From: Marmoricola sp. URHB0036
GTDB taxonomy: Bacteria; Actinomycetota; Actinomycetes; Propionibacteriales; Nocardioidaceae
Length of the DNA stretch: 64,000 nt
Direction: 5' to 3'
Assembly (NCBI RefSeq): GCF_000426045.1
Contig: NZ_AUEP01000018.1
Span: 1-64,000, forward strand
Part shown: positions 16,671 through 25,348 of the stretch, in pieces
Layout: each line of letters starts with the position of its first letter
How positions within the stretch are numbered: position 1 is the stretch's first letter
Translations under genes and position numbers: made by a program
The notes under the pieces: generated by a model
Seen by the model: the letters and a program-made list of their open reading frames with translations, nothing else
Told to the model about the DNA's origin: nothing
Databases searched by the model: none

Positions 16671-17858
16671 GTGAGCGTTCGCATCATCCTGTTCACCGGC
16701 AAGGGCGGGGTCGGGAAGACCACCAGTGCGGCCGGTACGGCCGCACTCGCCGCCCGGGCCGGCCAGCGCACCCTCGTCCTCTCCACCGACGCCGCGCACT
16801 CGCTCGGTGACGCGTTCGGCCGGCAGGTGGGCCGCGAGCCGGTCGAGGTGGCCACGAACCTGTGGGTGCACCAGGTCGACGCCCAGCGTCGCTTCGAGCG
16901 GTCCTGGGGTGAGATCCAGGGCTACCTGATGTCGGTCCTCGACGCCGCCGGGGTCGATCCGATCACCGCCGAGGAGCTCACCGTCATCCCCGGTGCCGAG
17001 GAGGTGCTGGCGCTCCTGGAGCTGCGCAACCACGTGGTCAGCGGAGACTGGGACGTCGTCATCGTCGACTGCGCCCCCACCGCCGAGACACTGCGGTTGC
17101 TGGCCCTGCCCGAGGCCCTCGGGTGGTACATGACGCGCGTGTTCGGGGTCCAGCGTCGCGTGGTGCGGGCACTGCGGCCGATGCTCAGCCGCGCGGCCGG
17201 GGTGCCGATGCCGGAGGACGCGGTGTTCGACGCCGTCGAGCGGCTGCACGCCGACCTCGAGCAGGTCCAGCAGATCCTGACCGAGAAGGACGCCACCGTC
17301 CGGCTGGTGCTCACCCCCGAGACCGTGGTCGTGGCGGAGGCGCGGCGCTCGCTGACCACCCTCTCGCTCTACGGCTACCGCGTCGACGGCGTGATCGCCA
17401 ACCGGGTCTTTCCCGAAGGTGGCGGCGACGAGTGGCGTGCCGGCTGGGTGGCGGCGCAGCAGGCGGTGCTGGCCGAGGTGCGGCAGTCGTTCGCCGACCT
17501 GCCGATCTGGCTCTCCGGCTACCGGGCCGACGAGCCGATGGGAGTCGACGCACTGGCCGGCTTCGCCGAGGCGGCGTACGGCGGGGACGACTCGCTCGCG
17601 ATCCCGGAGAGCGGCGAGGGACCGCTCACGATCACCCGCACCAGCACCGGCGCCGTCCTGCGCATCGCGCTGCCCTTCGCCCAGCGACAAGACGTCGACC
17701 TGGCCCGCCACGGCGACGAGCTGGTCGTGACGGTCGGCTCCTACCGTCGCCTGCTCTCGCTCCCCGCCGCCCTCAGCCGGCACACCGTGTCGGCCGCGCG
17801 CGTCGAGGACGGCGCGCTGCAGGTACGGTTCCGGTTCGAGCAGGAGGAGCAGCCGTGA
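16671..17858 (+). CDS. ArsA/GET3-family ATPase
   Basis: A 395-aa soluble ATPase. The P-loop GKGGVGKTTSAAG is at residues 10-22, followed by LSTDAAHSLGDAFG (switch I, with the intradimer Asp) and DCAPTAETLRLLALP (switch II). Residues about 310-390 look like the Hsp20-like ArsA C-terminal domain found in actinobacterial and cyanobacterial versions. No arsenite-binding cysteine triad or arsB/arsD neighbour is visible, so a GET3-like chaperone or other targeting role is more likely than arsenic export. It starts at a GTG 23 bp after the SRPBCC gene and overlaps the next gene by 4 bp. Confidence 0.9.
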   Translation: MSVRIILFTGKGGVGKTTSAAGTAALAARAGQRTLVLSTDAAHSLGDAFGRQVGREPVEVATNLWVHQVDAQRRFERSWGEIQGYLMSVLDAAGVDPITAEELTVIPGAEEVLALLELRNHVVSGDWDVVIVDCAPTAETLRLLALPEALGWYMTRVFGVQRRVVRALRPMLSRAAGVPMPEDAVFDAVERLHADLEQVQQILTEKDATVRLVLTPETVVVAEARRSLTTLSLYGYRVDGVIANRVFPEGGGDEWRAGWVAAQQAVLAEVRQSFADLPIWLSGYRADEPMGVDALAGFAEAAYGGDDSLAIPESGEGPLTITRTSTGAVLRIALPFAQRQDVDLARHGDELVVTVGSYRRLLSLPAALSRHTVSAARVEDGALQVRFRFEQEEQP

Positions 17859-18316
17859 GCGACACCGAGGGACCCACCGAGGGGCATCAGCCACCGCCCG
17901 GATCCGGTGAGGGACCCCAGGGGAGCGGGGGAGAGCACGAGCCCGTCGGCTCCGTGGGCGAGGAGGCCGCGAAGCTCCTGGGGGCGCTGTCGGAGTGGGC
18001 GCGCGACCAGGGCACCGACTACGCCGGGAGCGCGGCCGGTGCCGCGAGCACGTTCGCGCACGCCGTCCGCGACGTGAACGAGCACATCGCCACCGACAGC
18101 GAGGACTGCCGCTACTGCCCGGTCTGCCAGGTGATCCACGTCGTACGCTCGACCAGCCCGGAGGTGCGCGAGCACCTCTCGGTGGCGGCCAGCTCGCTGA
18201 TGCACGCGGCCGCCGGCCTGCTCGCCACCCATACCAGCCCGTCCTCCTCCCCGCCGGTGCAGAAGATCGACCTCGACGACGGAGACGACGGGGGCAGCTG
18301 GGACGAGGAACCGTGA
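17855..18316 (+). CDS. Conserved actinobacterial protein with a CxxCPxCQ zinc motif
   Basis: A 153-aa acidic protein. Residues 1-40 are Gly/Pro/Glu-rich; the middle has an amphipathic helix; CRYCPVCQ near residue 87 is a zinc-knuckle-like motif followed by a helical stretch; the tail is Asp-rich. It resembles the DUF5304-type proteins encoded between ArsA-like and glucokinase genes in Streptomyces, but I assign no function. It overlaps the ATPase upstream (GTGA) and the ROK kinase downstream (GTGA), so it is tightly co-translated with both. Confidence 0.8.
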   Translation: MSDTEGPTEGHQPPPGSGEGPQGSGGEHEPVGSVGEEAAKLLGALSEWARDQGTDYAGSAAGAASTFAHAVRDVNEHIATDSEDCRYCPVCQVIHVVRSTSPEVREHLSVAASSLMHAAAGLLATHTSPSSSPPVQKIDLDDGDDGGSWDEEP

Positions 18317-19257
18317 GCTACACGGTCGGCGTCGACGTCGGCGGCACCAAGATCGCGGCCGGGCTCGTCGACGAGCACGGCCAGGTGATCGCGCGGGAAC
18401 GCACCCAGTCGCCGGCCACCGACCCGAAGCAGATCGTGCGCACGATCGGTGAGCTGGTGCGCACCCTCACCGACTCCCAGCCCGTCGAGGCGGTGGGGGT
18501 CTCCGCCGCGGGCTTCGTCGACAAGGCGCGCGCGATGGTGGTCTTCGCCCCCAACCTCGCCTGGCGAGACGAGCCGTTGAAGCGCTTCCTGGAGGAGGAG
18601 CTGGAGCTCCCGGTCATCGTCGAGAACGACGCCAACGCGGCTGCCTGGGCCGAGTTCACGTTCGGTGCCGGCGAGGACGTCGAGGACCTGCTGATGCTGA
18701 CGGTCGGCACCGGCGTCGGCGGCGGAGTGGTGATCGACGGCGAGCTGGTGCGCGGCGGCTTCGGCATGGGTGGCGAGGTCGGCCACATCACGATGGTGCC
18801 CGGCGGTGTCGTCTGCGGCTGCGGCAACCTCGGCTGCCTGGAGTCCTACGGCTCGGGACGGGCCCTGGTGCGCGTCTCCCGCGAGCTCGCGGTCACCGAC
18901 CCCGAGTCAGCCAAGGGCCTGCTCGCGCGGGCGGGGGGCGACCCGAGCAAGATCACGGGGCCACTGGTCACGGCGGCCGCCCAGGACGGCGACCCGTTCG
19001 CTGTCGCGCGCCTGGCGGAGCTCGGCGACTGGCTCGGCCAGGGGGTGGCCACGCTCACCGCCGTGCTGGATCCCAACGTGGTGGTGATCGGGGGCGGCGT
19101 CGGCGAGGCGGGAGCCCTGCTGCTCGACCCGCTCCGGGAGAGCTTCGAGCGGCACGTCACCGCCCGCGGGCACCGGCCGATGCTCGAGATACGCCAGGCC
19201 AGGCTCGGCAATGCGGGCGGCCTGATCGGGGTCGCCGACCTGGCGAGACACCGGTGA
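18313..19257 (+). CDS. glkA: ROK-family glucokinase
   Basis: A 314-aa sugar kinase. The ATP-binding DVGGTKIAAG is at residues 8-17, the catalytic ENDANAAAWAE near 113-123, the ROK signature around GVGGGVVIDGELVRGG, and the zinc site GHITMVPGGVVCGCGNLGC (written GHxxxx...CxCGxxGCxE) near 160-178. The position beside ArsA-like and zinc-motif genes matches the Streptomyces glkA locus, whose product phosphorylates glucose and takes part in carbon catabolite repression. No N-terminal DNA-binding domain, so it is a kinase rather than a ROK repressor. Confidence 0.9.
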   Translation: MSYTVGVDVGGTKIAAGLVDEHGQVIARERTQSPATDPKQIVRTIGELVRTLTDSQPVEAVGVSAAGFVDKARAMVVFAPNLAWRDEPLKRFLEEELELPVIVENDANAAAWAEFTFGAGEDVEDLLMLTVGTGVGGGVVIDGELVRGGFGMGGEVGHITMVPGGVVCGCGNLGCLESYGSGRALVRVSRELAVTDPESAKGLLARAGGDPSKITGPLVTAAAQDGDPFAVARLAELGDWLGQGVATLTAVLDPNVVVIGGGVGEAGALLLDPLRESFERHVTARGHRPMLEIRQARLGNAGGLIGVADLARHR

Positions 19258-19273
19258 GCTCGGAGCCCGCCTC

Positions 19274-20269
19274 GTGATCCCGTCGATCGGGGTCGACATC
19301 GGTGGCACCAAGGTGCTCGCCGCCGTCGTCGACAGCACCGGCCGGGTGCTGGACACCGAGGCGACCGCCACGCCGGGCACCGGCACAGGGCCGGAGGGCG
19401 CCACCGCGGCCGAGGTCGAGGATGCCCTGGTCGACGTCACCAGCCGGCTGCTCGCCGTCTACGGCCGCTGCCCGGTCGGCGTCGCGGCGGCCGGGTTCGT
19501 CGATCGGGACGCACAGCGGGTGCGCTTCGCCCCCCACCTGCCGTGGCGTGACGAGCACCTGTCGAAGCAGCTCACCACGCGGCTCGCCGGCCGGATCCAG
19601 GGCGACGTCCTCGTCGACAACGACGCCACGGCGGCGCTCTGGGCCGAGGGGCGGTTCGGCGCGGCACGGGGGATGCGCGACGCCGTCATGATCACGCTCG
19701 GCACCGGGATCGGGGGCGGCCTGATGGTGCACGGTTCGCTGCACCGCGGCGCCAACGGCATGGCGGGCGAGTTCGGGCACATGCAGGTGGTCCCCGACGG
19801 ACGCGCGTGCCAGTGCGGGCGCCGGGGGTGCTGGGAGCAGTACTGCTCGGGTCGAGCGCTGGCCCGGGCCGCCGAGGAGGAGGGCTCCGACCTCTCCGGT
19901 CCGGCCCTCACGACGGCGGCCTACGAGGGTGACCTGGTCGCGACCGCGGCGTACGAGCAGGTGGCCTACTGGCTCGGCGTCGGTGCGGCCAACCTCACCG
20001 CGGCCTTCGACCCGGAGATCATCGTCGTCGGCGGTGGCGTCTCGGCGGCCGGTGAGCTGCTCCTCGAGCCTGCGCGGGCCGCCCTGGCAGACAGCCTGGT
20101 GGGCGCCGGCTTCCGCGACCTGCCCCAGCTGGTCCGCGCCGAGCTGGGTCCGCTCGCCGGCGTGGTGGGTGTCGCCGACCTCGCCCGGACCGCCGGTCGG
20201 ATCAGGCGCGTCGGTAGGTGGGGGAGAGCTCCATCGCGAGTTGTTCGAGGAAGAGCCCGACGTCGGTGA
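19274..20269 (+). CDS. Second ROK-family sugar kinase
   Basis: A 331-aa paralogue in tandem with the glucokinase, 16 bp downstream. It keeps DIGGTKVLAA at the N-terminus, DNDATAALWAEG as the catalytic block and CQCGRRGCWEQY as the zinc motif, so it should be active. The sugar may be glucose or N-acetyl-type hexoses; it is not resolved. About 23 extra C-terminal residues are Arg/Gly/Trp-rich (RRVGRWGRAPSRVV) and are encoded over the 3' end of the convergent gene, suggesting a run-on tail without conserved function. GTG start. Confidence 0.88.
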   Translation: MIPSIGVDIGGTKVLAAVVDSTGRVLDTEATATPGTGTGPEGATAAEVEDALVDVTSRLLAVYGRCPVGVAAAGFVDRDAQRVRFAPHLPWRDEHLSKQLTTRLAGRIQGDVLVDNDATAALWAEGRFGAARGMRDAVMITLGTGIGGGLMVHGSLHRGANGMAGEFGHMQVVPDGRACQCGRRGCWEQYCSGRALARAAEEEGSDLSGPALTTAAYEGDLVATAAYEQVAYWLGVGAANLTAAFDPEIIVVGGGVSAAGELLLEPARAALADSLVGAGFRDLPQLVRAELGPLAGVVGVADLARTAGRIRRVGRWGRAPSRVVRGRARRR

Positions 20270-21440
20270 CGATGCCGCGGGCCTGCGAGGACCCCCGGTC
20301 GGCCAGCTTGGTGACGGTGGCCGGGTTGATGTCGACGCAGACGAGCGGCACCGAGGCCGGCAGGATGTTCCCGGTCGCGACCGAGTGGAGCATGGTGGCC
20401 ACCATCAGGCAGAAGCCGACGTCAGCCAGCTTGGCTCGCATCGCGCGCTGGCCGTCGATGACGTCGGTGTAGACGTCCGGCAGGGGTCCGTCGTCGCGCA
20501 CCGAGCCCACCAGCACGAACTCCTTGTCGTGGGTGACGAGCGAGTGCATGATCCCGCTGCTCAGCACGCCCTGCTCCACCGCGGCGCCGATCGACCCCGC
20601 CTTGCGGATGGTGTTGATGGCGCGGATGTGGTGCTCGTGACCGTGCTTGACCCCGCGGCCCTCTGCCAGGTCGATGCCCAGCGAGGTGCCGTAGAGCGAG
20701 GACTCGATGTCGTGGGTGGCCAGGGCGTTGCCGGCGAAGAGGACGTCGACGTACCCCGCCTCGATGAGGGCCACCATCGCCGGCGCCGCACCGGTGTGCA
20801 CGACGCCCGGACCGCCGACCCACAGCACCTTCTTGCCGGCCTCCTTGGCCTCGCGCATCCCCTCGGCCACCTGGCGCACCAGCACCGCCTGCGGCTTCTC
20901 GCTGGACACGTCGGACTCCATGAAGCCGAAGTCGCCGTCGCTCGTCTCCGTCACCGGCACCGTCACCTTGATGCCGTCGGCGCCGCACAGGACCTTCATG
21001 CCCTTCTCGACGTCCGCCATCGGCAGGGTGCGTACGACGATCCCGGGGCCCTCGCCCTCCACGATGAGGCCGCAGTCCATCTCGGGGTGCTGTACGTCGA
21101 TCCAGCGGCCCTCGAGTCGCACCTGCGTCTCGAGGTTGGTGCTGGAGTAGAAGCCGTCGGGGAAGACGCCGTCGAGCTCGGCCACACTGACCTCGGCCTC
21201 GCCGGGATCGACCTGGTTGACCCCGTGGATCTGCAGGCGCATCAGGATCCGCTGGAGGATGTCCTCGTGGTCGGCGGACACGCTGATGCGGCAGTACGAC
21301 GGGTCGTCGGAGCCGTGCCCGATGTCGAACTGCTCGACCCGGTAGTCGCCGCCGTACTCGCCGATGTCGTTGAGCACCTTGGACAGGGATGCCGTGTCGA
21401 TCAGGTGGCCCCGGATCTCGACGATCTCGCTGTAGCTCAC
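20202..21440 (-). CDS. TIGR00300-family enzyme (LOR/SDH-like, candidate ornithine cyclodeaminase)
   Basis: A 412-aa protein matching the style of the TIGR00300/LOR-SDH conserved family: an ACT-like N-terminal region (IRGHLIDTASLSKVLNDI), then a Rossmann-like region with WVGGPGVVHTGA and the highly conserved GNALATHDIE block near residues 225-240. In cyanobacterial ArgZ/AgrE this domain follows an arginine-guanidine-removing domain and acts on ornithine; archaeal stand-alone versions convert ornithine to proline. Here the guanidine-removing domain is absent. The 3' end overlaps the convergent ROK gene by 68 bp. ATG start, no obvious operon partner. Confidence 0.8.
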   Translation of the reverse strand: MSYSEIVEIRGHLIDTASLSKVLNDIGEYGGDYRVEQFDIGHGSDDPSYCRISVSADHEDILQRILMRLQIHGVNQVDPGEAEVSVAELDGVFPDGFYSSTNLETQVRLEGRWIDVQHPEMDCGLIVEGEGPGIVVRTLPMADVEKGMKVLCGADGIKVTVPVTETSDGDFGFMESDVSSEKPQAVLVRQVAEGMREAKEAGKKVLWVGGPGVVHTGAAPAMVALIEAGYVDVLFAGNALATHDIESSLYGTSLGIDLAEGRGVKHGHEHHIRAINTIRKAGSIGAAVEQGVLSSGIMHSLVTHDKEFVLVGSVRDDGPLPDVYTDVIDGQRAMRAKLADVGFCLMVATMLHSVATGNILPASVPLVCVDINPATVTKLADRGSSQARGIVTDVGLFLEQLAMELSPTYRRA

Positions 21441-21473
21441 GCGTAGTCCTCCCAGCTGGATCCCGGCGCGGGC

Positions 21474-21929
21474 CTAGAGGACCGCCCCGTCGTCGTAGTC
21501 GTCGCCGGCTCCCGGACGCATGGAGGCGACCAGGTAGACGAACCCGCCGACGAACCAGACCATGAGTATCAGACCCAGCCAGTTCGGCAGGTTCACCTGG
21601 GCCATCAGCGCGACCAGCACGACCGACGGCACGCCGAACAGGCCCAGCCAGGCCAGCAACCGGCGCGGCTCGGGCCGGGGGAGCGGCGGTGGAGCGGGAG
21701 GCACGTAGTGCTCCTCGACCTCGACCGGCTCGGGCGGCTCCGGCTCCTCCTCGGGGAACGCGCCGCGGGGCGAACCCGGGATCTCGATCTCGGGCTCGTC
21801 GGTGATCTCGGGGCGGTCGCCGTAGTTGTCGATGATCGAGCGCCAGGCCGCCTCGTCGGCGGAGACGCCGCCGGAGAGGTCGTCCTGACCGCCCGGGGTC
21901 TCGTCGTCGGGGTCGCGGGGCGTGCTCAC
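21474..21929 (-). CDS. Small two-TM membrane protein with acidic, Pro-rich N-terminus
   Basis: A 151-aa protein with an acidic Asp/Glu/Pro-rich cytoplasmic N-terminus (residues 1-90), a proline run near 75-88 and two TM helices (about 97-115 and 120-138), ending in an acidic tail. I do not recognise a named family; similar proteins are common in actinobacteria. GTG 21929 overlaps the stop of the hydrolase gene by 4 bp, so it is the second gene of that transcript. Confidence 0.75.
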   Translation of the reverse strand: MSTPRDPDDETPGGQDDLSGGVSADEAAWRSIIDNYGDRPEITDEPEIEIPGSPRGAFPEEEPEPPEPVEVEEHYVPPAPPPLPRPEPRRLLAWLGLFGVPSVVLVALMAQVNLPNWLGLILMVWFVGGFVYLVASMRPGAGDDYDDGAVL

Positions 21930-22726
21930 GGCTCGGCCTGGCCCCCGGTCGCGCCCGAGGTCAGGCCGGCCACCCGCTCGACGAACGCCACCGAGCCGTC
22001 GAAGATCTGCTGCGCGTCGTTGTCGAGCGTCGCGACGTGGTAGCTGTTCTCGAGCATCTCCTCGCGGACGTCGGTCGAGGAGACGGCGCCGCGGATGGCG
22101 CGGCTGCTGGAGGGGTCCACCACGTGGTCCTCGGTCGAGCGGAGCAGCAGGATCGGGCAGGTGACGCGGCCGAGCTCGGAGACCAGCACCTTGTAGGCCC
22201 GGAACATGGAGTCGGCGGCCCGGAGCGGCGTCTTGGTGTAGCCGTGCTCCTCGACTCCCGGCTTCTTGATGTCGTTGGCGATCCCGGGCATGGCCGGGAT
22301 GACGTGCTTGAGGACGGGCAGCAGCTTGACGTCCTTGCGGTCGCTCCCGACCGCCGGGTTGACCAGCACCAGGCCGGCGACGCGGTCGGGGTGGTTGGCG
22401 GCCAGCCGGAGGGCCAGCCCGCCACCCATGGAGAGTCCGCAGACGACCACGGTGTCCACCTGGTTGGCCAGTGCCTCGAACGCACGCTCGACCTCGCCGT
22501 ACCAGTCGGCCCACGTCGTCTTGTTCATCTCCTGCCAGGTCGTCCCGTGCCCGGGGAGTCGCGGCACCGACACGGCGTACCCCTGGGCGGCGAGGTGCTC
22601 GGCCCAGGGCTTCATCGAGGCCGGGGAGCCGGTGAACCCGTGGCTGAGCAGGATGCCGACCCGGCCGCGGGGGGAGGTGGCATCCCCGTCGGCGACGAAC
22701 GGCTCGGCGAGAGGATGCACGGACAC
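21926..22726 (-). CDS. Alpha/beta hydrolase (carboxylesterase / monoacylglycerol-lipase type)
   Basis: A 266-aa serine hydrolase. The oxyanion region HGFTGSP lies near residue 30; the nucleophile elbow is GLSMGGG with Ser near 97; acid and base are expected in RSTEDHVVD (near 205) and SYHVATLDND (near 235). The fold matches Est30-like carboxylesterases acting on short acyl esters or monoglycerides. GTG 22726 is preferred because AGGAGA lies 8 bp upstream; a longer start was rejected. It is divergent from plsC. Confidence 0.9.
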   Translation of the reverse strand: MSVHPLAEPFVADGDATSPRGRVGILLSHGFTGSPASMKPWAEHLAAQGYAVSVPRLPGHGTTWQEMNKTTWADWYGEVERAFEALANQVDTVVVCGLSMGGGLALRLAANHPDRVAGLVLVNPAVGSDRKDVKLLPVLKHVIPAMPGIANDIKKPGVEEHGYTKTPLRAADSMFRAYKVLVSELGRVTCPILLLRSTEDHVVDPSSSRAIRGAVSSTDVREEMLENSYHVATLDNDAQQIFDGSVAFVERVAGLTSGATGGQAEP

Positions 22727-22887
22727 GGATGGTCTCCTGGCGGGCTGTGACGGGGGGCGCGGCAATCGTGTCACGCGTTCCTGAGCGGGGCCAGTGGGAT
22801 CGTGGCCGGAGGGTCGAGCGAAGTTCGGGTACGGCCACTAAGGTTCGTCCGTGAGGGCGCGAGCAGCATGAAGGGGAGGTGTGCCGA

Positions 22888-23652
22888 GTGTTCTACTGGT
22901 TCTTGAAGTGGATCGCCATCGGTCCGCTCCTGCGAGTGGTCTTCCGCCCGCGGGTCTCGGGTTCGGAGAACATCCCGGACGAGGGTCCGGCCATCCTGGC
23001 CAGCAACCACCTCTCCTACGCCGACTGGCTGTTCATGCCGCTCACGCTCGCGCGCCGGGTCACGTTCGTGGCCAAGGCGGAGTACTTCAACTCCCCGGGC
23101 ATCAAGGGCTGGTTCCAGAAGCGCTTCTTCTCCGGGGCCGGCCAGGTGCCCATCGACCGTTCCGGTGCGTCGGCCGCCGAGGGTGCGATGACCGCGGCCA
23201 AGCGGGTGCTCGATGAGGGTGAGCTGTTCGGCATCTACCCCGAGGGCACCCGATCGCACGACGGCCGTCTCTACCGCGGCAAGACCGGCGTCGCCCGACT
23301 CGCGCTCGAGACCGGCGTCCCGGTGGTCCCCGTCGCCGTCGTGGGCACCGACGTGGTCGCGCCACCCGGAAAGCGGTTCGGCAGCTTCACCCGGCCGATG
23401 GTCCGCTTCGGCAAGCCGCTCGACTTCTCGCGCTACGAGGGCCTGGAGAACGACCGCTACATCCTGCGGTCGATCACCGACGAGATCATGTACGAGATCA
23501 TGCGGCTCTCCGGCCAGGAGTACGTCGACCAGTACGCCTCCGTGGCCAAGGAGGAGCAGAAGAAGGCCGACCAGAAGAAGGCGGACCCGAAGTCCGAGAA
23601 GGTCGCCGGGACCGGCGAGAGCACGTCCGGCCCGGACGCGAAGGCCTCCTGA
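22888..23652 (+). CDS. plsC: 1-acyl-sn-glycerol-3-phosphate acyltransferase (PlsC-like)
   Basis: A 254-aa membrane-associated acyltransferase in phospholipid synthesis. It has an N-terminal hydrophobic segment, the NHLSYAD block (HX4D catalytic motif, near residue 41), the substrate block PIDRSG and the FGIYPEGTRSHDG block (near 113-125). The tail is Lys/Glu-rich (EEQKKADQKKADPKSEK) and probably disordered. AGGGGAGG fits GTG 22888; a GTG nine bases earlier is an alternative. The macS gene starts 4 bp after its stop. Confidence 0.92.
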   Translation: MFYWFLKWIAIGPLLRVVFRPRVSGSENIPDEGPAILASNHLSYADWLFMPLTLARRVTFVAKAEYFNSPGIKGWFQKRFFSGAGQVPIDRSGASAAEGAMTAAKRVLDEGELFGIYPEGTRSHDGRLYRGKTGVARLALETGVPVVPVAVVGTDVVAPPGKRFGSFTRPMVRFGKPLDFSRYEGLENDRYILRSITDEIMYEIMRLSGQEYVDQYASVAKEEQKKADQKKADPKSEKVAGTGESTSGPDAKAS

Positions 23653-23656
23653 CCCC

Positions 23657-24826
23657 GTGACGCCGGCGGCGACAGCCCCCGAGCCGCGGTTCGACCCGGA
23701 GATCGGCCCGGAAATCGGCTTTGGGCGGCACGTGCCGGTCCAGGACACGATGCTGCGCGCCCTCGGGGTGCTTCGGTTCGTGGTGCTGCTCAACGCCATC
23801 GGCATCTACCTGGTGCGCTACGACCACTACGACCACCCCGTCGCGGGCTGGCTGGTGATGGGGTTCCTCGTCGTGTGGACCGTCTTCGCCGTGTGGGCGT
23901 ACGCCGCACCGGCTCGGCGTACTCCGTTGCTCCTGGTCGCGGACCTGCTCGTCGCGGTCGCGGCGATCGGCGTCTCGCCGTACGTCAAGGGCGAGGGGTT
24001 GAACGCGACCCTGCCCGGCTTCTGGGTGATGGGGGCCGTGCTCGCGTGGGCGATCCTCTGGCGCTGGCAGGGCGGTCTCGCTGCGGCCGTGGTGGTCTCC
24101 GTCGCCGACATCAGCATCCGCGACGACATCACCCAGAAGATCTACGGCAACATCTTCCTACTGGTCGTGGGCGGCGCCATCGTCGGCTTCCTCTCCGGGC
24201 TGCTCCAGCAGATGGCCGGGCAGCGGGACCGGGCCGAGCGCGCCGCCGCCACTGCGGCCGAGCGCCAGCGGCTGGCCCGCGTGGTGCACGACGGGGTGCT
24301 GCAGGTGCTCGCTCTCGTGCAGCGACGGGCTCCGGAGCTCGGGCCCGACGGCCGCGAGCTCGGCCGGTTGGCAGGGGAGCAGGAGGTGCAGCTGCGGGGG
24401 CTCGTGCAGCAGGACTCGCGTGAGCTGGTGGCGCCGCTCGGTGACCGCGACCTCGTACGGATGCTGGCCGAGCTGCAGAGTCCGAACGTCCACGTGGCCG
24501 TGCCGGGAACTCCCGCGATGCTGCCGGCCGAGCGGGCCAGCGAGGTACTGGCGGCCGTCGAGTCCTGTCTCAGCAATGTGCGCCACCACGTCGGGCGCGA
24601 CGCGGAGGCCTGGGTGCTGCTGGAGGAGCTCGACGACCGGTGGGTCGTGTCGGTGCGCGACGACGGGCCGGGCATCCCCGAGGGGCGCCTCGAACAGTCC
24701 GCTGCCGAGGGACGACTGGGCGTGCAGCAGTCGATCGTCGGCCGGTTGCGCGACCTCGGGGGTACGGCGACGCTGCGGTCGACGGCCGGCCAGGGCACCG
24801 AGTGGGAGCTCGACGTGCCGCGATGA
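23657..24826 (+). CDS. macS: MacS-family sensor histidine kinase
   Basis: A 389-aa kinase with four to five TM helices in residues 35-185 (PspC/DUF5931-like sensor region), the HisKA_3 box ERQRLARVVHDGVLQ with the phospho-acceptor His near 215, and a HATPase_c domain (N-box SCLSNVRHHVG, G-box VRDDGPGIPEG). In Streptomyces, MacRS controls morphogenesis and antibiotic production. The GTG follows plsC by 4 bp, and the stop overlaps a small flavin-reductase-like gene (ATGA) that separates it from macR. Confidence 0.88.
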   Translation: MTPAATAPEPRFDPEIGPEIGFGRHVPVQDTMLRALGVLRFVVLLNAIGIYLVRYDHYDHPVAGWLVMGFLVVWTVFAVWAYAAPARRTPLLLVADLLVAVAAIGVSPYVKGEGLNATLPGFWVMGAVLAWAILWRWQGGLAAAVVVSVADISIRDDITQKIYGNIFLLVVGGAIVGFLSGLLQQMAGQRDRAERAAATAAERQRLARVVHDGVLQVLALVQRRAPELGPDGRELGRLAGEQEVQLRGLVQQDSRELVAPLGDRDLVRMLAELQSPNVHVAVPGTPAMLPAERASEVLAAVESCLSNVRHHVGRDAEAWVLLEELDDRWVVSVRDDGPGIPEGRLEQSAAEGRLGVQQSIVGRLRDLGGTATLRSTAGQGTEWELDVPR

Positions 24827-25329
24827 CCATCCATTCCGAGCATCCCTTCCTCGACCCGGACCCGGATCCCGTACGCCGCCTCCGCGGTCGACTCGGCGGG
24901 GCGGTCACGCTCTGGACGAGCGGCACCGAGGAGTGGGCCGGCCTCACCGTCTCCTCGGTGATGGTGGCCGGTGGCGAGCCGGGTCGCCTGATCGCCCTGC
25001 TCGATCCCGACTCGGACCTGCGCTCGGTGCTGGCGGAGACGGGTCGGTCCGTCGTACAGCTGCTCGAGTGGGGGCACCGCGACCTCGCCGAGGCCTTCGC
25101 CGGCCAGCTGCCGTCGCCCGGCGGCCCGTTCCGGATGGGTGAGTGGGAGCAGACCGAGTTCGGGCCACGCCTCGTCTCGGCGACCTCCTGGGCAGCGGTC
25201 GAGCTCGAGTCGAGCGAGACCGTCGGCTGGTCGGACCTCGTGGTCACCCGGGTCGTCGACGTCGTCCTCGGTGACGACGCCGAGCCGCTGGTGCATCGAC
25301 GTGGGCGATACCGCCGCCAGGACGGGTGA
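24823..25329 (+). CDS. Flavin-reductase-like (FMN-binding split-barrel) protein between macS and macR
   Basis: A 168-aa protein with the flavin_reduct pattern: RRLRGRLGGAVTLWT, then WAGLTVSSVMVAGGEPGRLIALLDPDSDL, an FMN-binding split-barrel motif, and WGHRDLAEAFAG. Such proteins bind FMN and reduce flavins or act as flavin sensors. It is translationally coupled to macS (ATGA) and 19 bp ahead of macR, so it is a built-in member of the signalling operon and may link redox state to the MacRS output; this role is inference. Confidence 0.82.
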   Translation: MTIHSEHPFLDPDPDPVRRLRGRLGGAVTLWTSGTEEWAGLTVSSVMVAGGEPGRLIALLDPDSDLRSVLAETGRSVVQLLEWGHRDLAEAFAGQLPSPGGPFRMGEWEQTEFGPRLVSATSWAAVELESSETVGWSDLVVTRVVDVVLGDDAEPLVHRRGRYRRQDG

Positions 25330-25348
25330 GGGCGGCTAGGGTGCGCGC

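Noticed and set aside
16671-17858. Arsenite efflux ATPase ArsA
   Set aside because: There are no arsenite-site cysteines visible and no arsB, arsC or arsD genes nearby; an ArsA/GET3-family ATPase of other function is more likely.
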